A DNA stretch of 64,000 nt from Gordonia hongkongensis (GCF_023078355.1 NZ_CP095552.1:1736001-1800000); one strand, 5' to 3'. Numbered from the stretch's first letter, positions 18,625-27,800 are shown. The notes: a model not told the origin generated them from the letters alone. Numbers and translations: made by a program.

Positions 18625-21600
18625 GTGGCTGCCGACGGACCCGCCCTGATCGGTGTGCTGGGCCCGATCGCGGTCGGCGCGTGCCCGGTGGGCGCCGAGA
18701 GCCCCGATCGGCTCGTCGCGGTGCCGGGGCTGCGGGCCCGACGCCTGCTCGTGTCGCTCGCCCTCGCCGACGGGCGCGTGATCTCGGCGGACCGCCTCAT
18801 CGACCACGTCTGGGCTGACGATCCGCCGCGTTCGCCGCACAGTGCGTTGCACACCCAGGTGTCCCGGCTGCGCAAGCTCCTGCCCGAGGGGGTTCTGGAG
18901 GGCACCGAGAACGGTTATCGACTGCGCAACAGCCGCACCGACCTCGACGTGGTCGACACGCTGCTCGCCGAAGGCGGCCGGGATGCCCACGACCGGGCCC
19001 GGCAGTGGTGGCGCGGCGTGCCCGGAGACGATCTCGGGGACGGGTCCCCGGTGACGGTGACACTGTCCGCACGCATTCGACGTACCCAGGACGCGCTCGA
19101 CGGTGCGCAGCTGACGGCCTCGCTCGCCGAGGGTGACTTCGCGACCGCGCGATCCATCGCCGAACAACGCTGCGCGCGAGACCCGTTCGACGAGCCGGCA
19201 CACACCGCCCTGATGCGGGCGCTCGCCGGGGAAGGCCGCGCCGCCGACGCGCTCGTGGTGTTCGACCGGCTCCGACGGCGGTTGTCGACCGAGCTGGGGA
19301 CGGACCCGGGTACCGAGATGGCGCGGGTCCACGCCGAGATCCTCACCGCGACATCACCACCTGAGATCAGCGCGCCACGGCCGGTGCGTGCCGTCGGATT
19401 GCGCTCGCCCACCACCGAACTCATCGGACGCGGTGCCGACCTCGACGCCGTGGCGAGCATGCTCGACACCGGGCGCGTGGTGACCGTGCTCGGTCCCGGC
19501 GGCGTCGGCAAGACGCGGATCGCGACCGAGATCGGCCATCGGCTGCATGCGGCGGGCGCCCCGGTCTACTTCGTGTCGCTCGCCTCGGTGCGGTCCGGCG
19601 AGGACGTGATCCCGGCGATCGCCGCGACGCTCGGGGTCGGCGAATCCGATCTCTCCGCAACCGGCCGTCCCCGCATGACCCCCGGAGACCTGACCGCACG
19701 TCTCGAGGACGCGCTGCGCGAGCGGGCGTCGGTGGTGATCCTCGACAACTGCGAGCAGATCATCGGCGCGTGCGCCCGGATCGTCGCCGAACTCACCGCG
19801 GCCGTGCCCGGCGTCCGCGTCCTGTCCACCAGCCGAACGCCGCTGGCCATCGTCGGCGAGCAGGTGCATCAGCTACCCGTACTTGCGGCGGTGGACGTGA
19901 ATTCATCTGCGGTGCAATTGTTCCGGACCCGCGCTCGGGCTGTGCGTCCCGACGCGGAGCTGCCCGCGGGGCGCGTCGTCGAGCTGTGCCGCCACCTCGA
20001 CGGACTGCCGCTGGCCATCGAGCTGGCGGCGGCCCGGATCCGGACGATGACGGTCGAGGAGATCGCCGACCGCCTGGGGGAGAAGTTCGCGCTCCTGCGG
20101 TCCGCCGACCGCACGACGCCGGATCGCCATCGCACCCTCTACGCGGTGATCGAGTGGAGCTGGGAACTGCTCGACGACGCCGGCCGGGCAGCGCTGGTGC
20201 AGCTGTGCCGCTTTCCCGGTGGGTTCAGCCGATCGGCTGCCCGGGCGGTGACCGGGGCCTCCGGGACGGTTCTCGACGACACCCTCGAGAGTCTGACCAA
20301 CCAGTCGCTGCTGTCGGTCGTGGAGACCGACGGTTCGGTCCGTTTCCGCATGCTGGAGATGGTTCGTGAGTTCGGCGAGACCCGGATGGCCGCCGACCTG
20401 GCGGCCCGGGTCGAGTCGCAAATGCGTGGCTGGGCCATCGAATTCGTTTCCCGTATGCGCGACCTGGCCGAGAACGGCGACCACCCCGCCGGTGCCGGCG
20501 GTTTGGCCCGGGAGGCCGACAACCTGACCTGGATTCTCCGGTCGGCCTGCGAGTCCGCGGTCGTGGCGCCCACCGACGACATCGTCGCGGTACTCACGAC
20601 GCTGTACCCGGCACTGGCGTATCACTGGACGGTTCGTGGTCTGCACGGGGAGACGCGCGCGTGGGGCGCGCGGGTCCTGATGGCGTTACCGCGCCCACCC
20701 GCGGCACCCGACGACGCCCTGCGCGAGAACTGGCAGGTGACCGCCATCGTCGGTGCGGTGCACGGCATGATGACGGGCGAACTCCGAGTGCAGGCCACCG
20801 CCCGGTTCCTCTTGCGCTCGCTCCATCGTGCCCACCTCACATTCCACCGGGCGAGCGAGTTCCTGTCGGCCGTGGCGCTGGCCTCGACGTCGACGGGCGC
20901 GTACCGGATCATCTGCGAGGCGGCCGAGACCGCGGTCGACGACGAGGTCCGGGCACTGGCCCTGACGCTACGGTCACATCTCCGAGAGAATCGCGGGCTG
21001 GTCGGTCCGGCACTCCGGGACTCGACGGCTTCCGGCCGATGGCTCGCGGGCAGCCGCTACGCCTCGTGGTTCCAGGGCATGCGGCAGTCGAGCACGGGCG
21101 GTCTGTACGGACAGCAGGGCAGGTATTCCGAAGCCGCGGCGACCTATCGAGCCGGAATCGACTTGCTGGCACCACTGGGCGCCGTCGAAGACGTCCGCCA
21201 GATCAGGACCATGCTGGTCCTCACCTTGCTCGCCGGCGACTTCCCGGACGACGCGCGTCGCGAACTCCACGTGATCACCGACGACTGGGACCTCGAGGCC
21301 GAGGACCCACAGGGCAATCCGGAGGTGATCGGGCCCGCTCTGCTGGGTGTTGCCGAACTCGCCTTCGCAGACGGCGCGTCGAATCCGGAGGTGGCCGCGG
21401 GTTTTCTGCGCGCCGCACGGGTCATGCTGCGGGAACACCCCTTCGGCGTCGCCGACCCCGCGGTGCTCATGGTGGTGTCCGCCGCCGTCGCGGGCCTCGT
21501 CCGCAGCGGAGATGTCGACGCCGCGTGGGAGCTGGTTCCGGAAATGGTGAAGGGACTCGACGACATGACGTTCGGTCCGGGGTGGCAGGACCTGCCGCAG

Positions 21601-21852
21601 GCGGGCACGGTGGCATCGGCCTTCACCGTGCTGTGGAACGCCGGCCGCCCCACGGATTCCGTCGGCCGACGCCTCGTCGAGTTGGCGGTGAGTCTGCCCG
21701 GACGACGAGACTGCCCGTCGCTGGACTGGGCATGGCACTGGACACAGGAGCAGGCCGGAAAGGACGGGGTGGCGCGACACCCTGCGGTGCCGCGCCACGT
21801 GGCCGTCGAGGAGCTGCAGCGACTACTGCACGATCAGGCGTTTCGCATATAG
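18625..21852 (+). CDS. BTAD/AfsR-type transcriptional regulator with NB-ARC-like ATPase
   Basis: A 1,075-residue cytoplasmic regulator starting at GTG. It has an OmpR/PhoB-like winged helix (about 10-95), a BTAD dimerisation domain (to about 245), an STAND-type ATPase with P-loop GPGGVGKTRIAT and the VVILDNCEQIIG strand, an arm-like helical domain with GLPLAIELAAARIR, and a long C-terminal helical region. The order is that of AfsR-type SARPs. It is an intact paralogue of the split gene at 14347. It converges on the exporter operon with a 19-bp overlap of 3' ends, and the exporter promoter has phased repeats that such a protein could bind. Confidence 0.88.
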   Translation: MAADGPALIGVLGPIAVGACPVGAESPDRLVAVPGLRARRLLVSLALADGRVISADRLIDHVWADDPPRSPHSALHTQVSRLRKLLPEGVLEGTENGYRLRNSRTDLDVVDTLLAEGGRDAHDRARQWWRGVPGDDLGDGSPVTVTLSARIRRTQDALDGAQLTASLAEGDFATARSIAEQRCARDPFDEPAHTALMRALAGEGRAADALVVFDRLRRRLSTELGTDPGTEMARVHAEILTATSPPEISAPRPVRAVGLRSPTTELIGRGADLDAVASMLDTGRVVTVLGPGGVGKTRIATEIGHRLHAAGAPVYFVSLASVRSGEDVIPAIAATLGVGESDLSATGRPRMTPGDLTARLEDALRERASVVILDNCEQIIGACARIVAELTAAVPGVRVLSTSRTPLAIVGEQVHQLPVLAAVDVNSSAVQLFRTRARAVRPDAELPAGRVVELCRHLDGLPLAIELAAARIRTMTVEEIADRLGEKFALLRSADRTTPDRHRTLYAVIEWSWELLDDAGRAALVQLCRFPGGFSRSAARAVTGASGTVLDDTLESLTNQSLLSVVETDGSVRFRMLEMVREFGETRMAADLAARVESQMRGWAIEFVSRMRDLAENGDHPAGAGGLAREADNLTWILRSACESAVVAPTDDIVAVLTTLYPALAYHWTVRGLHGETRAWGARVLMALPRPPAAPDDALRENWQVTAIVGAVHGMMTGELRVQATARFLLRSLHRAHLTFHRASEFLSAVALASTSTGAYRIICEAAETAVDDEVRALALTLRSHLRENRGLVGPALRDSTASGRWLAGSRYASWFQGMRQSSTGGLYGQQGRYSEAAATYRAGIDLLAPLGAVEDVRQIRTMLVLTLLAGDFPDDARRELHVITDDWDLEAEDPQGNPEVIGPALLGVAELAFADGASNPEVAAGFLRAARVMLREHPFGVADPAVLMVVSAAVAGLVRSGDVDAAWELVPEMVKGLDDMTFGPGWQDLPQAGTVASAFTVLWNAGRPTDSVGRRLVELAVSLPGRRDCPSLDWAWHWTQEQAGKDGVARHPAVPRHVAVEELQRLLHDQAFRI

Positions 21853-22667
21853 GCCCGCACGGCGAGTGGTGCGAACACCGCGGTGATCACCGCGGCGCCG
21901 ATCAGGGCCCACACGACGTGGATTCCGGCGTGACCGGAGTTCGTCAGTTCGCGGACCGCCGTGACCAGATGGCTGACCGGGTTGACGTTCACGAAGCCCT
22001 GCAGCCAACCGGGCATGCTGTCGACCGGGACGAAGGCATTCGACATGAAGGTCAGGGGGAACATGATCATCATCGAGATGCCCTGCACGGCTGATGCTTT
22101 GCTCATGAGGCAGCCCATGAGTGCGAAGATCCACGAGACCGCGAAGCTGCACACGATGATGAGTGCGGCCGAGGCGATGACACCGAGAACATCGGGGCGC
22201 CAGCCCATCAGCACGCCCATCACGACGGTCAGTACGGTGGCGATGGAGTAGCGGATGACGTCGGCGAGCAGGGCGCCGGCGAGTGGGCTGATCCGGGCGA
22301 TCGGTAGCGAACGGAACCGGTCGAAGACGCCCTTGTCCATGTCCTCCCGCAACTGGGTGCCGGTGACGATGGAGGTCATGATCACGGTCTGCACGAGGAT
22401 GCCCGGAATGATCACCGGGAGATAGGCTTCCACGTTGCCGCTGATCGCGCCGCCGAAGATGTAGGTGAACATCAGCGTGAAGATGATCGGCTGGAAGGTG
22501 ACGTCGAAGAGCTGTTCGGGGTTGTGCCGGATCTTGAGCACACCGCGGTAGGCCATGCTGAAGGACTGCCGGAACGACTCGGCAAGGCTGATGGAGGTCT
22601 TGACCTGCGCGCGTGCGGCGCGGGTTGTGATCGAGGTCGACGGGGGATTGTCGAGGGTCGTGGTCAT
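21834..22667 (-). CDS. ABC-2 type exporter permease (DrrB-like)
   Basis: A 277-residue inner-membrane protein with six predicted helices and the ABC-2 permease pattern (FSMAYRGVLKIRHNPEQLFD at the N terminus, then FTYIFGGAISGNVEAYLP-type loops). It is the membrane half of a DrrAB-type exporter that moves drugs, polyketides or lipids outward. Its start overlaps the stop of the ATPase gene by 4 bases (ATGA), so translation is coupled. The 3' end overlaps the convergent BTAD regulator by 19 bases. The substrate cannot be inferred. Confidence 0.9.
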   Translation of the reverse strand: MTTTLDNPPSTSITTRAARAQVKTSISLAESFRQSFSMAYRGVLKIRHNPEQLFDVTFQPIIFTLMFTYIFGGAISGNVEAYLPVIIPGILVQTVIMTSIVTGTQLREDMDKGVFDRFRSLPIARISPLAGALLADVIRYSIATVLTVVMGVLMGWRPDVLGVIASAALIIVCSFAVSWIFALMGCLMSKASAVQGISMMIMFPLTFMSNAFVPVDSMPGWLQGFVNVNPVSHLVTAVRELTNSGHAGIHVVWALIGAAVITAVFAPLAVRAYMRNA

Positions 22668-23734
22668 GAACGGGCCTCCTGGGTGGTGTCGGAAGAATCT
22701 GTGTCGGATGGCCGGTGCCCGGGTGCGCCGGTGTCGGCGTCGGATTCCGCGGGCCTACCGGTGATGGTGAGGAACACCTCGTCGAGGCTCGGCTTCTGCA
22801 CGGTGATCTCTTCGACGCCGATCCCGTTCTCGCGCAGTGCGATCAGGACGTCGGGCACAAGCTCGGCCGAACTCAGCGGCACGGTCGTCCGCGCGGCCTC
22901 CGGACTCAACGTGGCCTTCTGCCCGAGGATCGACTCGGCGATCTCGCACACGCGGGGTGCGTCGGCACGGTCGGCCGCGACGAGCTGGAGTGTGCTGGCG
23001 CCGATCGAGTGCTTGAGTTCGTCAGCCGTGCCATCGGCGATGACGCGGCCGTGATCGATGACGGCGATCCGGTCGGCCAGCTGATCGGCCTCGTCGAGGT
23101 ACTGGGTGGTGAGCAGGACTGTCGATCCGCCGGCGACGAGCCGGCGGATCGTGTCCCACATCTGGGCGCGGGTTCGCGGGTCGAGGCCGGTCGTCGGTTC
23201 GTCGAGGAACAGCAGCGGCGGGGTGTCGATCAGGCTGGCCGCGAGGTCGAGGCGCCGTCGCATACCGCCGGAGAAGTTCTTCAGCGGTCGAGCCGCGGCG
23301 TCGGTGAGGGCGAATGCTTCCAGCAACTCGTCTGCGCGCGAGCGGGCCGCGGTCCGTGAGAAGCCGAGCAGGCGGGCGAAGAGCACCAGGTTCTGGGTGG
23401 CGGTGAGGTCCTCGTCGACGGAGGCGTATTGACCGGTGACGCCGACGAGCGAGCGCACGGCGACCGCGTCGTCGACGACGTCGTAGCCGAACACGCGCGC
23501 CTCTCCGGCGTCCGGCCGCAGCAGGGTCGCCAGCATGCTGACGGTGGTCGTCTTTCCCGCACCGTTGGGGCCGAGGACGCCGTACACCGATCCGGTCGGC
23601 ACGGCGAGGTCGACGCCGTTGACCGCGCGGGTCGAACCGAAGTGTTTGACGAGGCCGCGAGCGTCGATCGCGAGGTCGGTGCGGAGGGACCGGGCCGACC
23701 CGACGTCGGGCCGGGGAGTGGTTGTCGTTGTCAT
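22664..23734 (-). CDS. ABC exporter ATP-binding protein (DrrA-like)
   Basis: A 356-residue ATPase with Walker A GPNGAGKTTT, signature NFSGGMRRRLDLA, Walker B LLFLDEPTTGLDP and the C-terminal regulatory domain typical of DrrA (daunorubicin-resistance) proteins, extended by a polar Asp/Ser-rich tail of about 30 residues. It pairs with the permease that follows with a 4-base overlap. The promoter region (23735-23834) has four phased repeats that suggest control by a SARP-type regulator. The IS3 element is inserted about 100 bp upstream of its start, so distal promoter parts may have been displaced. Confidence 0.92.
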   Translation of the reverse strand: MTTTTTPRPDVGSARSLRTDLAIDARGLVKHFGSTRAVNGVDLAVPTGSVYGVLGPNGAGKTTTVSMLATLLRPDAGEARVFGYDVVDDAVAVRSLVGVTGQYASVDEDLTATQNLVLFARLLGFSRTAARSRADELLEAFALTDAAARPLKNFSGGMRRRLDLAASLIDTPPLLFLDEPTTGLDPRTRAQMWDTIRRLVAGGSTVLLTTQYLDEADQLADRIAVIDHGRVIADGTADELKHSIGASTLQLVAADRADAPRVCEIAESILGQKATLSPEAARTTVPLSSAELVPDVLIALRENGIGVEEITVQKPSLDEVFLTITGRPAESDADTGAPGHRPSDTDSSDTTQEARS

Positions 23735-23755
23735 GCCGACAACTGTGGCGCCGTC

Positions 23756-23796
23756 GCCTGTCGTCGGGCTTGCGTCGGCTTACGTGGCGCTGTCGT
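23756..23796. promoter_or_regulatory. Four phased direct repeats upstream of the DrrAB exporter
   Basis: Four nine-base repeats begin at 23756 (GCCTGTCGT), 23767 (GGCTTGCGT), 23777 (GGCTTACGT) and 23788 (CGCTGTCGT), spaced 11, 10 and 11 bp, 20-60 bp upstream of the exporter start codon. The two central copies differ at one base. One-turn phasing is the pattern bound by SARP/AfsR regulators, and the intact BTAD regulator gene is next to this operon. The assignment is by pattern and context only. Confidence 0.45.
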
Positions 23797-23838
23797 TGGG
23801 GCGAAGTGTCCCGCAGAACGCTCCGGAGGGACGTTGAA

Positions 23839-24831
23839 TCACCCTAGGTTCTGTGCCGCCTCCAATGTGGGCTGGTCCTCGGGGCCGAGGCCAGCGTAGT
23901 GAAGCGTTTCGAGCTCGGTCGGGGGGATCTGGCCGATACTCGAGTGCAGCCTGCTGTTGTTGTACCAGTCGACCCAACCAGCGGTCGCGAACTCGACGTC
24001 GGAGACTGTCTTGTACGGACCGGAGTGGAAGATCGTGGTCCGGATGCACTCGGTCTTGTACAAGCCGTTCACCGACTCGGCCAGCGCGTTGTCGTAGGCG
24101 TCCCCGACCGTTCCGATCGACGCGGCGATGTCTTCGAGTCGCAGACGTTCAGTCAGTGTAACCGATGTGTACTGACTTCCGGCATCTGAATGGTGAATCA
24201 GCTCAGCAGCTTTCACCGGATGCCCTTCCCGCTTGCGCTGCCACAGCGCCATCCGAAGCGGGACCGTCACCAGCTCGACTGTCTTCGATGTCGATGCGTG
24301 CCACGCCACGATTCGACGGGAGAACACGTCGATGATGAACACCACGTACACCCACCCGGCCCATGTCCGGCAGTAGGTGAAATCGGTCACCCAGACCCGG
24401 TTGGGTTCGGCGGCACTGAACTGTCGGTTCAGCAAATCCTCCGCGCGTACACCGTCAGCGGAGCGGACGGTCGTGCGGACCCCTTTGGATCTTCGAATTC
24501 CGTTGTGGCCTAGCATTTTCATTGCTCGATCAACAGCGCCGTAGGACACCCCAGGCAGTGTTGTGCGGTGCAGATGGGCGCGCATCTTCACCCGCCCGTA
24601 GAGGCCCTCGGGAGTCATCTTCCGTCGGCCGTCGTCATCGGTGCGCCAGACGACATTGCGCACCGCATCGACGACGTGAGCGTCGGAGACGGTACGAGCA
24701 GCAGGCATTCGTGTTCGCCATGCCCGGTAGGTTCGTGCGGCAACCATGCAGCCCTGCTCACGCAGGACCCGGCAGATCGACTCGACCGCAAAACCGTTGC
24801 TGCGCATCTGATCTATGAACGCCACGATCAT
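23839..24831 (-). CDS. IS3 family transposase, catalytic subunit (OrfB)
   Basis: A 330-residue transposase with an N-terminal HTH_21-like region and an rve (DDE) integrase core. The three acidic residues are in VTDFTYCRTW, HHSDAGSQYTS and NALAESVNGLYKTE. In IS3 elements orfB is usually expressed as an OrfAB fusion made by ribosomal frameshifting, or by coupled initiation. Here the ATG at 24831 would overlap an in-frame TGA of orfA as ATGA if orfA had one more G in its GGGG run at 24851-24854. The stop is 5 bases from the terminal repeat. Confidence 0.9.
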   Translation of the reverse strand: MIVAFIDQMRSNGFAVESICRVLREQGCMVAARTYRAWRTRMPAARTVSDAHVVDAVRNVVWRTDDDGRRKMTPEGLYGRVKMRAHLHRTTLPGVSYGAVDRAMKMLGHNGIRRSKGVRTTVRSADGVRAEDLLNRQFSAAEPNRVWVTDFTYCRTWAGWVYVVFIIDVFSRRIVAWHASTSKTVELVTVPLRMALWQRKREGHPVKAAELIHHSDAGSQYTSVTLTERLRLEDIAASIGTVGDAYDNALAESVNGLYKTECIRTTIFHSGPYKTVSDVEFATAGWVDWYNNSRLHSSIGQIPPTELETLHYAGLGPEDQPTLEAAQNLG

Positions 24832-25138
24832 CGGTTGCGGGGGTCGAGTTCCCCGCGAAGAAAGTTGTCGCCGCCTTCAGAATGGCAACGTCTTCTCGCA
24901 ACTGCTTGTTCTCCGCCTTGAGACGCTTGATCTCGGCGGACTCCTTCGAGGTGGTCCCGGAGCGGGCGCCGGCATCGACCTGCGCCTGCACTGCCCACCT
25001 ACGTACCGTCTCCCCGCCGACACCGACCTGCTTAGCGATCGCTTCGGCAGCGGCAGTCAACGACGTGTACTCGCCGCCGTGGGCCTCCAGCAACCGCAGA
25101 GCCCTCGAACGGACCTCTGGATCGATCTTTTTAGGCAT
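24758..25138 (-). CDS. IS3 family transposase OrfA (helix-turn-helix)
   Basis: A 126-residue protein with a helix-turn-helix for binding the terminal repeats (SLTAAAEAIAKQVGVGGETVRRW) and a leucine-zipper-like coiled coil (SAEIKRLKAENKQLREDVAILK) before the usual ATTFFAG junction. The last 30 residues are not family-like. A one-base shift in the GGGG run there would instead give GELDPRN and a stop overlapping the orfB start, which is the common arrangement. So either a programmed shift or an indel lies at 24851-24854. The IS1380 element sits 23 bp upstream of its start. Confidence 0.85.
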   Translation of the reverse strand: MPKKIDPEVRSRALRLLEAHGGEYTSLTAAAEAIAKQVGVGGETVRRWAVQAQVDAGARSGTTSKESAEIKRLKAENKQLREDVAILKAATTFFAGNSTPATDDRGVHRSDAQQRFCGRVDLPGPA

Positions 25139-25160
25139 GAGCTCATCCTTCCTGACTCAG

Positions 25161-26803
25161 CCTGGATCCGTGGACGGGTGCGGGGTGTCGATAACGTGAA
25201 AATGCCCTCTGAGCTGGAATGATTGGTGGTGTTGAGACAACAAAACAAACCAGTCAAAAGGCATTTTCAGTGAAAGTATCGCACACGTTCTCCGCCGAGT
25301 CCGCGGTCTTCGACGACGATAACCTGGTGTCGCACGCCGGGCTGGTACCGGTCATGAGAGTGGCCGAGTCGACCGGGTTGGCGTCCCTGCTGGGCGAACG
25401 GGTCGATCTCGGCACCACCCAGGTCGCCTCCGCCGGGGCCAACCTCGAGGCGAAACTGTTGACCGTGATCGCCGGATTGTGTTGCGGCGCTGACAGTATC
25501 GACGACCTCGGAAGGGTCCGCAGTGGTGGGCACACCCGCCTGTTCGACCGCGTGTACGCCCCAGCCACGATCGGACAAACGCTGCGCGAGTTCACCCCCG
25601 GACATGCCCGGCAACTCAACGCGGTGATGACCCACACATTGCCGGCGATGTGCGCCACGGCGGGTCTGCTGCCCACCGACGGGTCCCAGGTATTTGTCGA
25701 CATTGACTCACTACTACGCCCGGTCTACGGCTACCAGAAAGAAGGCGGCTCCTACGGGCACGCCAAAATCGCCGGGCGTGAACTCCTGCGCAAAGGGTTG
25801 TCCCCACTAATCGCCACCCTGTCCGCAGCCGGGCATGCCCCGGTGATCGCCAACGCCTGGCTACGCGCCGGGCGCACCGCTTCCGGGAACGGGGCAGCGA
25901 GAATGATCGCTGAAACCCTGACCACCGCACGCCGGTGTGGGGCGAGCGGGGAGATCACCGTGCGCGGCGACGCCGCCTATGGCACCGCTGCGGTGATGCG
26001 TACCTGTCAACGCCTCGGAGCGACGTTCTCGCTGGTCCTGCGCACCAATACCGCGATCACCCGCGCCATCACCGCGATCGGAGACGACGCCTGGACCCCG
26101 GTGCACTATCCCGGGGCGGTCACCGACCCCGACACCGGCGAACTGATCTCTGACGCCGAAGTCGCCGAAACCACCTACACCGTGCAACCGGACTCCGCCC
26201 AGCCGGTCACCGCGCGACTGATCGTGCGTCGGGTCACAGCCCACCACCCCGCCGGCACCGACACATTGATGCCCGCGTGGCGGTACCACTCGTTTTTCAC
26301 CAACACCACCGACGACACCGTCACCGCCGACCTCATCCACCGCCGCCACGCCATCATCGAAACCGTGTTCGCCGACCTCATCGACGGACCACTGGCGCAT
26401 CTGCCCTCCGGACGGTTCGGCGCCAACGCCGCCTGGCTGGCCCTGACCGCGATCAGCCACAACCTGATGCGCACCCTCGCCGCACTCACCAACACCCCCA
26501 CACTGCGAGCCGCGCGGGGCGCTACGCTGCGCCGCACCCTCATCGCGATACCCGCCCGACTAGCCCGACCAGCACGAACACCGGTCCTGCACCTACCCCG
26601 ACACTGGCCCACCCAACACGCCTTCACCACCCTGTGGGCCGCGGCCAACACCACCTGACCTGACGTCGCCACCCGCCCACCCACCACCAAGGAACCCCAG
26701 TGAAAAGGCTGACACAGGTCAGCGAATACCACACGCCCACAACACAATCAGGCGATCACGCGCCCCAACCCCACCCCACCTGAACTCCTTCCACGGATCC
26801 AGG
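25161..26803 (+). mobile_element. IS1380-family insertion sequence
   Basis: A 1,643-bp element bounded by perfect 14-bp inverted repeats (CCTGGATCCGTGGA and its complement) and flanked by a 5-bp CTCAG duplication at 25156-25160 and 26804-26808. It carries one transposase gene. Its length fits the IS1380 family. It is inserted in the opposite orientation inside the IS3 element, between that element's right end and orfA. Both boundaries and the duplication are directly visible, so insertion looks recent. Confidence 0.92.
25270..26658 (+). CDS. IS1380 family transposase
   Basis: About 462 residues, the usual length for IS1380 transposases (DDE_Tnp_1-like fold). Acidic catalytic residues are likely in FVDIDSLLRPVYGYQKEG, in ITVRGDAAYG and in the later RRHAIIETVFADLIDGP. 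The GTG at 25270 is preferred over the ATG at 25219 because AAAGG lies upstream and the product then begins VKVSHTFSAES. The bases just before that GTG pair with 25197-25206 in a 10-bp stem, which may limit translation from read-through transcripts. The gene is intact. Confidence 0.9.
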   Translation: MKVSHTFSAESAVFDDDNLVSHAGLVPVMRVAESTGLASLLGERVDLGTTQVASAGANLEAKLLTVIAGLCCGADSIDDLGRVRSGGHTRLFDRVYAPATIGQTLREFTPGHARQLNAVMTHTLPAMCATAGLLPTDGSQVFVDIDSLLRPVYGYQKEGGSYGHAKIAGRELLRKGLSPLIATLSAAGHAPVIANAWLRAGRTASGNGAARMIAETLTTARRCGASGEITVRGDAAYGTAAVMRTCQRLGATFSLVLRTNTAITRAITAIGDDAWTPVHYPGAVTDPDTGELISDAEVAETTYTVQPDSAQPVTARLIVRRVTAHHPAGTDTLMPAWRYHSFFTNTTDDTVTADLIHRRHAIIETVFADLIDGPLAHLPSGRFGANAAWLALTAISHNLMRTLAALTNTPTLRAARGATLRRTLIAIPARLARPARTPVLHLPRHWPTQHAFTTLWAAANTT

Positions 26804-26963
26804 CTCAGAAGGAAGCGGCATCAAACCAGGGGTGATTCACGTCGCCGCCAACGGGCGACCGGCGTGGATTCGACGCGGCTGACACGAGGAGTTCTGTGGA
26901 TGAGCGTCTGTGCTGTGGATTCTCGGTGCGGCTGCGATAGCGGGACGGATTACGTTGCCCGCT

Positions 26964-27785
26964 ATGGGACGACGCACACACTCCGCCGAGGCGGCCTGGA
27001 CACCACGGATTGCTCACCGCGTCCGTCACGAGCTCATGGATGACCTTCATGAGCAACGACGGAAGGCCTACCGGCGGCTGGACGAACTCGAGGCCGAAGC
27101 GAGTCTGCTGGCCGAAGATCTCAACGATGCGGACGATGGCTCGCTGCATCTCGATCCGGACGAGTACACCGACAGGGAGGCCGCACTCGAGGAGGCGGAC
27201 CGACTCCTCAGGCTCATCAACTGGTGGTCTTCGTCCCTCGCGGTGACGGTGTTGCATCTCGCCGACGCGCCGGTGCACTGGGTCACTGCCCCGGCAGTAG
27301 AGCTGATCACAGGCGTGCGGAACGAGGAAGCCACCGCCGGGGATGGCGGTGTGGACACCCGCGTCCTACCAACATTGGGTAGCGCCGGTCTCGCCTTGTT
27401 CGAGAGGTCCGCCGGACGCCATCGTCCATCGAAGAGATGTCCGGGTCTCGACAATCGCGACGTCGGGATCGACGGCTTGTGCTGGTGGCGAGCAACACTC
27501 GGTGGGGAGAACTCGCCGCCCGTCGTGGACATGATCACGCTGCATGTGCTGACCCGCGACCGGAAGCTCTGCCGCTCTGCAGAGGTCGACGGGCGACGCC
27601 CGGCGGTCGTCGACGTGGATGCATTCACCGTGGCGGTCGAGCCTGCGTGGACGGGGAGCGCACAAGCGTCTCCATCGGTTCGCGTGCTGATGCGTCTCGC
27701 CGATGACCTGGTCCGGGGCACGCTGACTGCCTCGCCTATGCCGACGACGGGTCGAACTTCGGCGGCCGTCGCGGTGGTTGCCTGA
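26964..27785 (+). CDS. Hypothetical protein with coiled-coil N terminus
   Basis: About 273 residues. The first 120 are charged and helical, with a coiled-coil pattern (HEQRRKAYRRLDELEAEASL), followed by a short hydrophobic stretch (SSLAVTVLHLADAPVHWVTA). The remainder is of mixed composition with no recognised motif. The ATG at 26964 is chosen over 26910 because the extra residues do not fit the protein. It lies just outside the IS3 right end and converges with the SRPBCC gene. I recognise no family; the C-terminal half could be poorly conserved. Confidence 0.55.
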   Translation: MGRRTHSAEAAWTPRIAHRVRHELMDDLHEQRRKAYRRLDELEAEASLLAEDLNDADDGSLHLDPDEYTDREAALEEADRLLRLINWWSSSLAVTVLHLADAPVHWVTAPAVELITGVRNEEATAGDGGVDTRVLPTLGSAGLALFERSAGRHRPSKRCPGLDNRDVGIDGLCWWRATLGGENSPPVVDMITLHVLTRDRKLCRSAEVDGRRPAVVDVDAFTVAVEPAWTGSAQASPSVRVLMRLADDLVRGTLTASPMPTTGRTSAAVAVVA

Positions 27786-27800
27786 CAACCGGCCGGTGAC

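Larger units (their letters stand above)
23835..26839 (-). mobile_element. IS3-family insertion sequence interrupted by an IS1380-family element
   Basis: Terminal inverted repeats match at both ends. The left end TGAATCACCCTAGGTT and the reverse complement of the right end TGAATCACCCCTGGTT agree at 23 of 29 positions over the full repeat, and a CGT target duplication flanks them (23832-23834 and 26840-26842). It contains overlapping orfA and orfB on the minus strand. A second element occupies 25161-26803 between the right end and orfA; removing it and its 5-bp duplication leaves an IS3-type element of 1,357 bp, a normal size. The order of events is IS3 first, IS1380 second. Confidence 0.88.
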
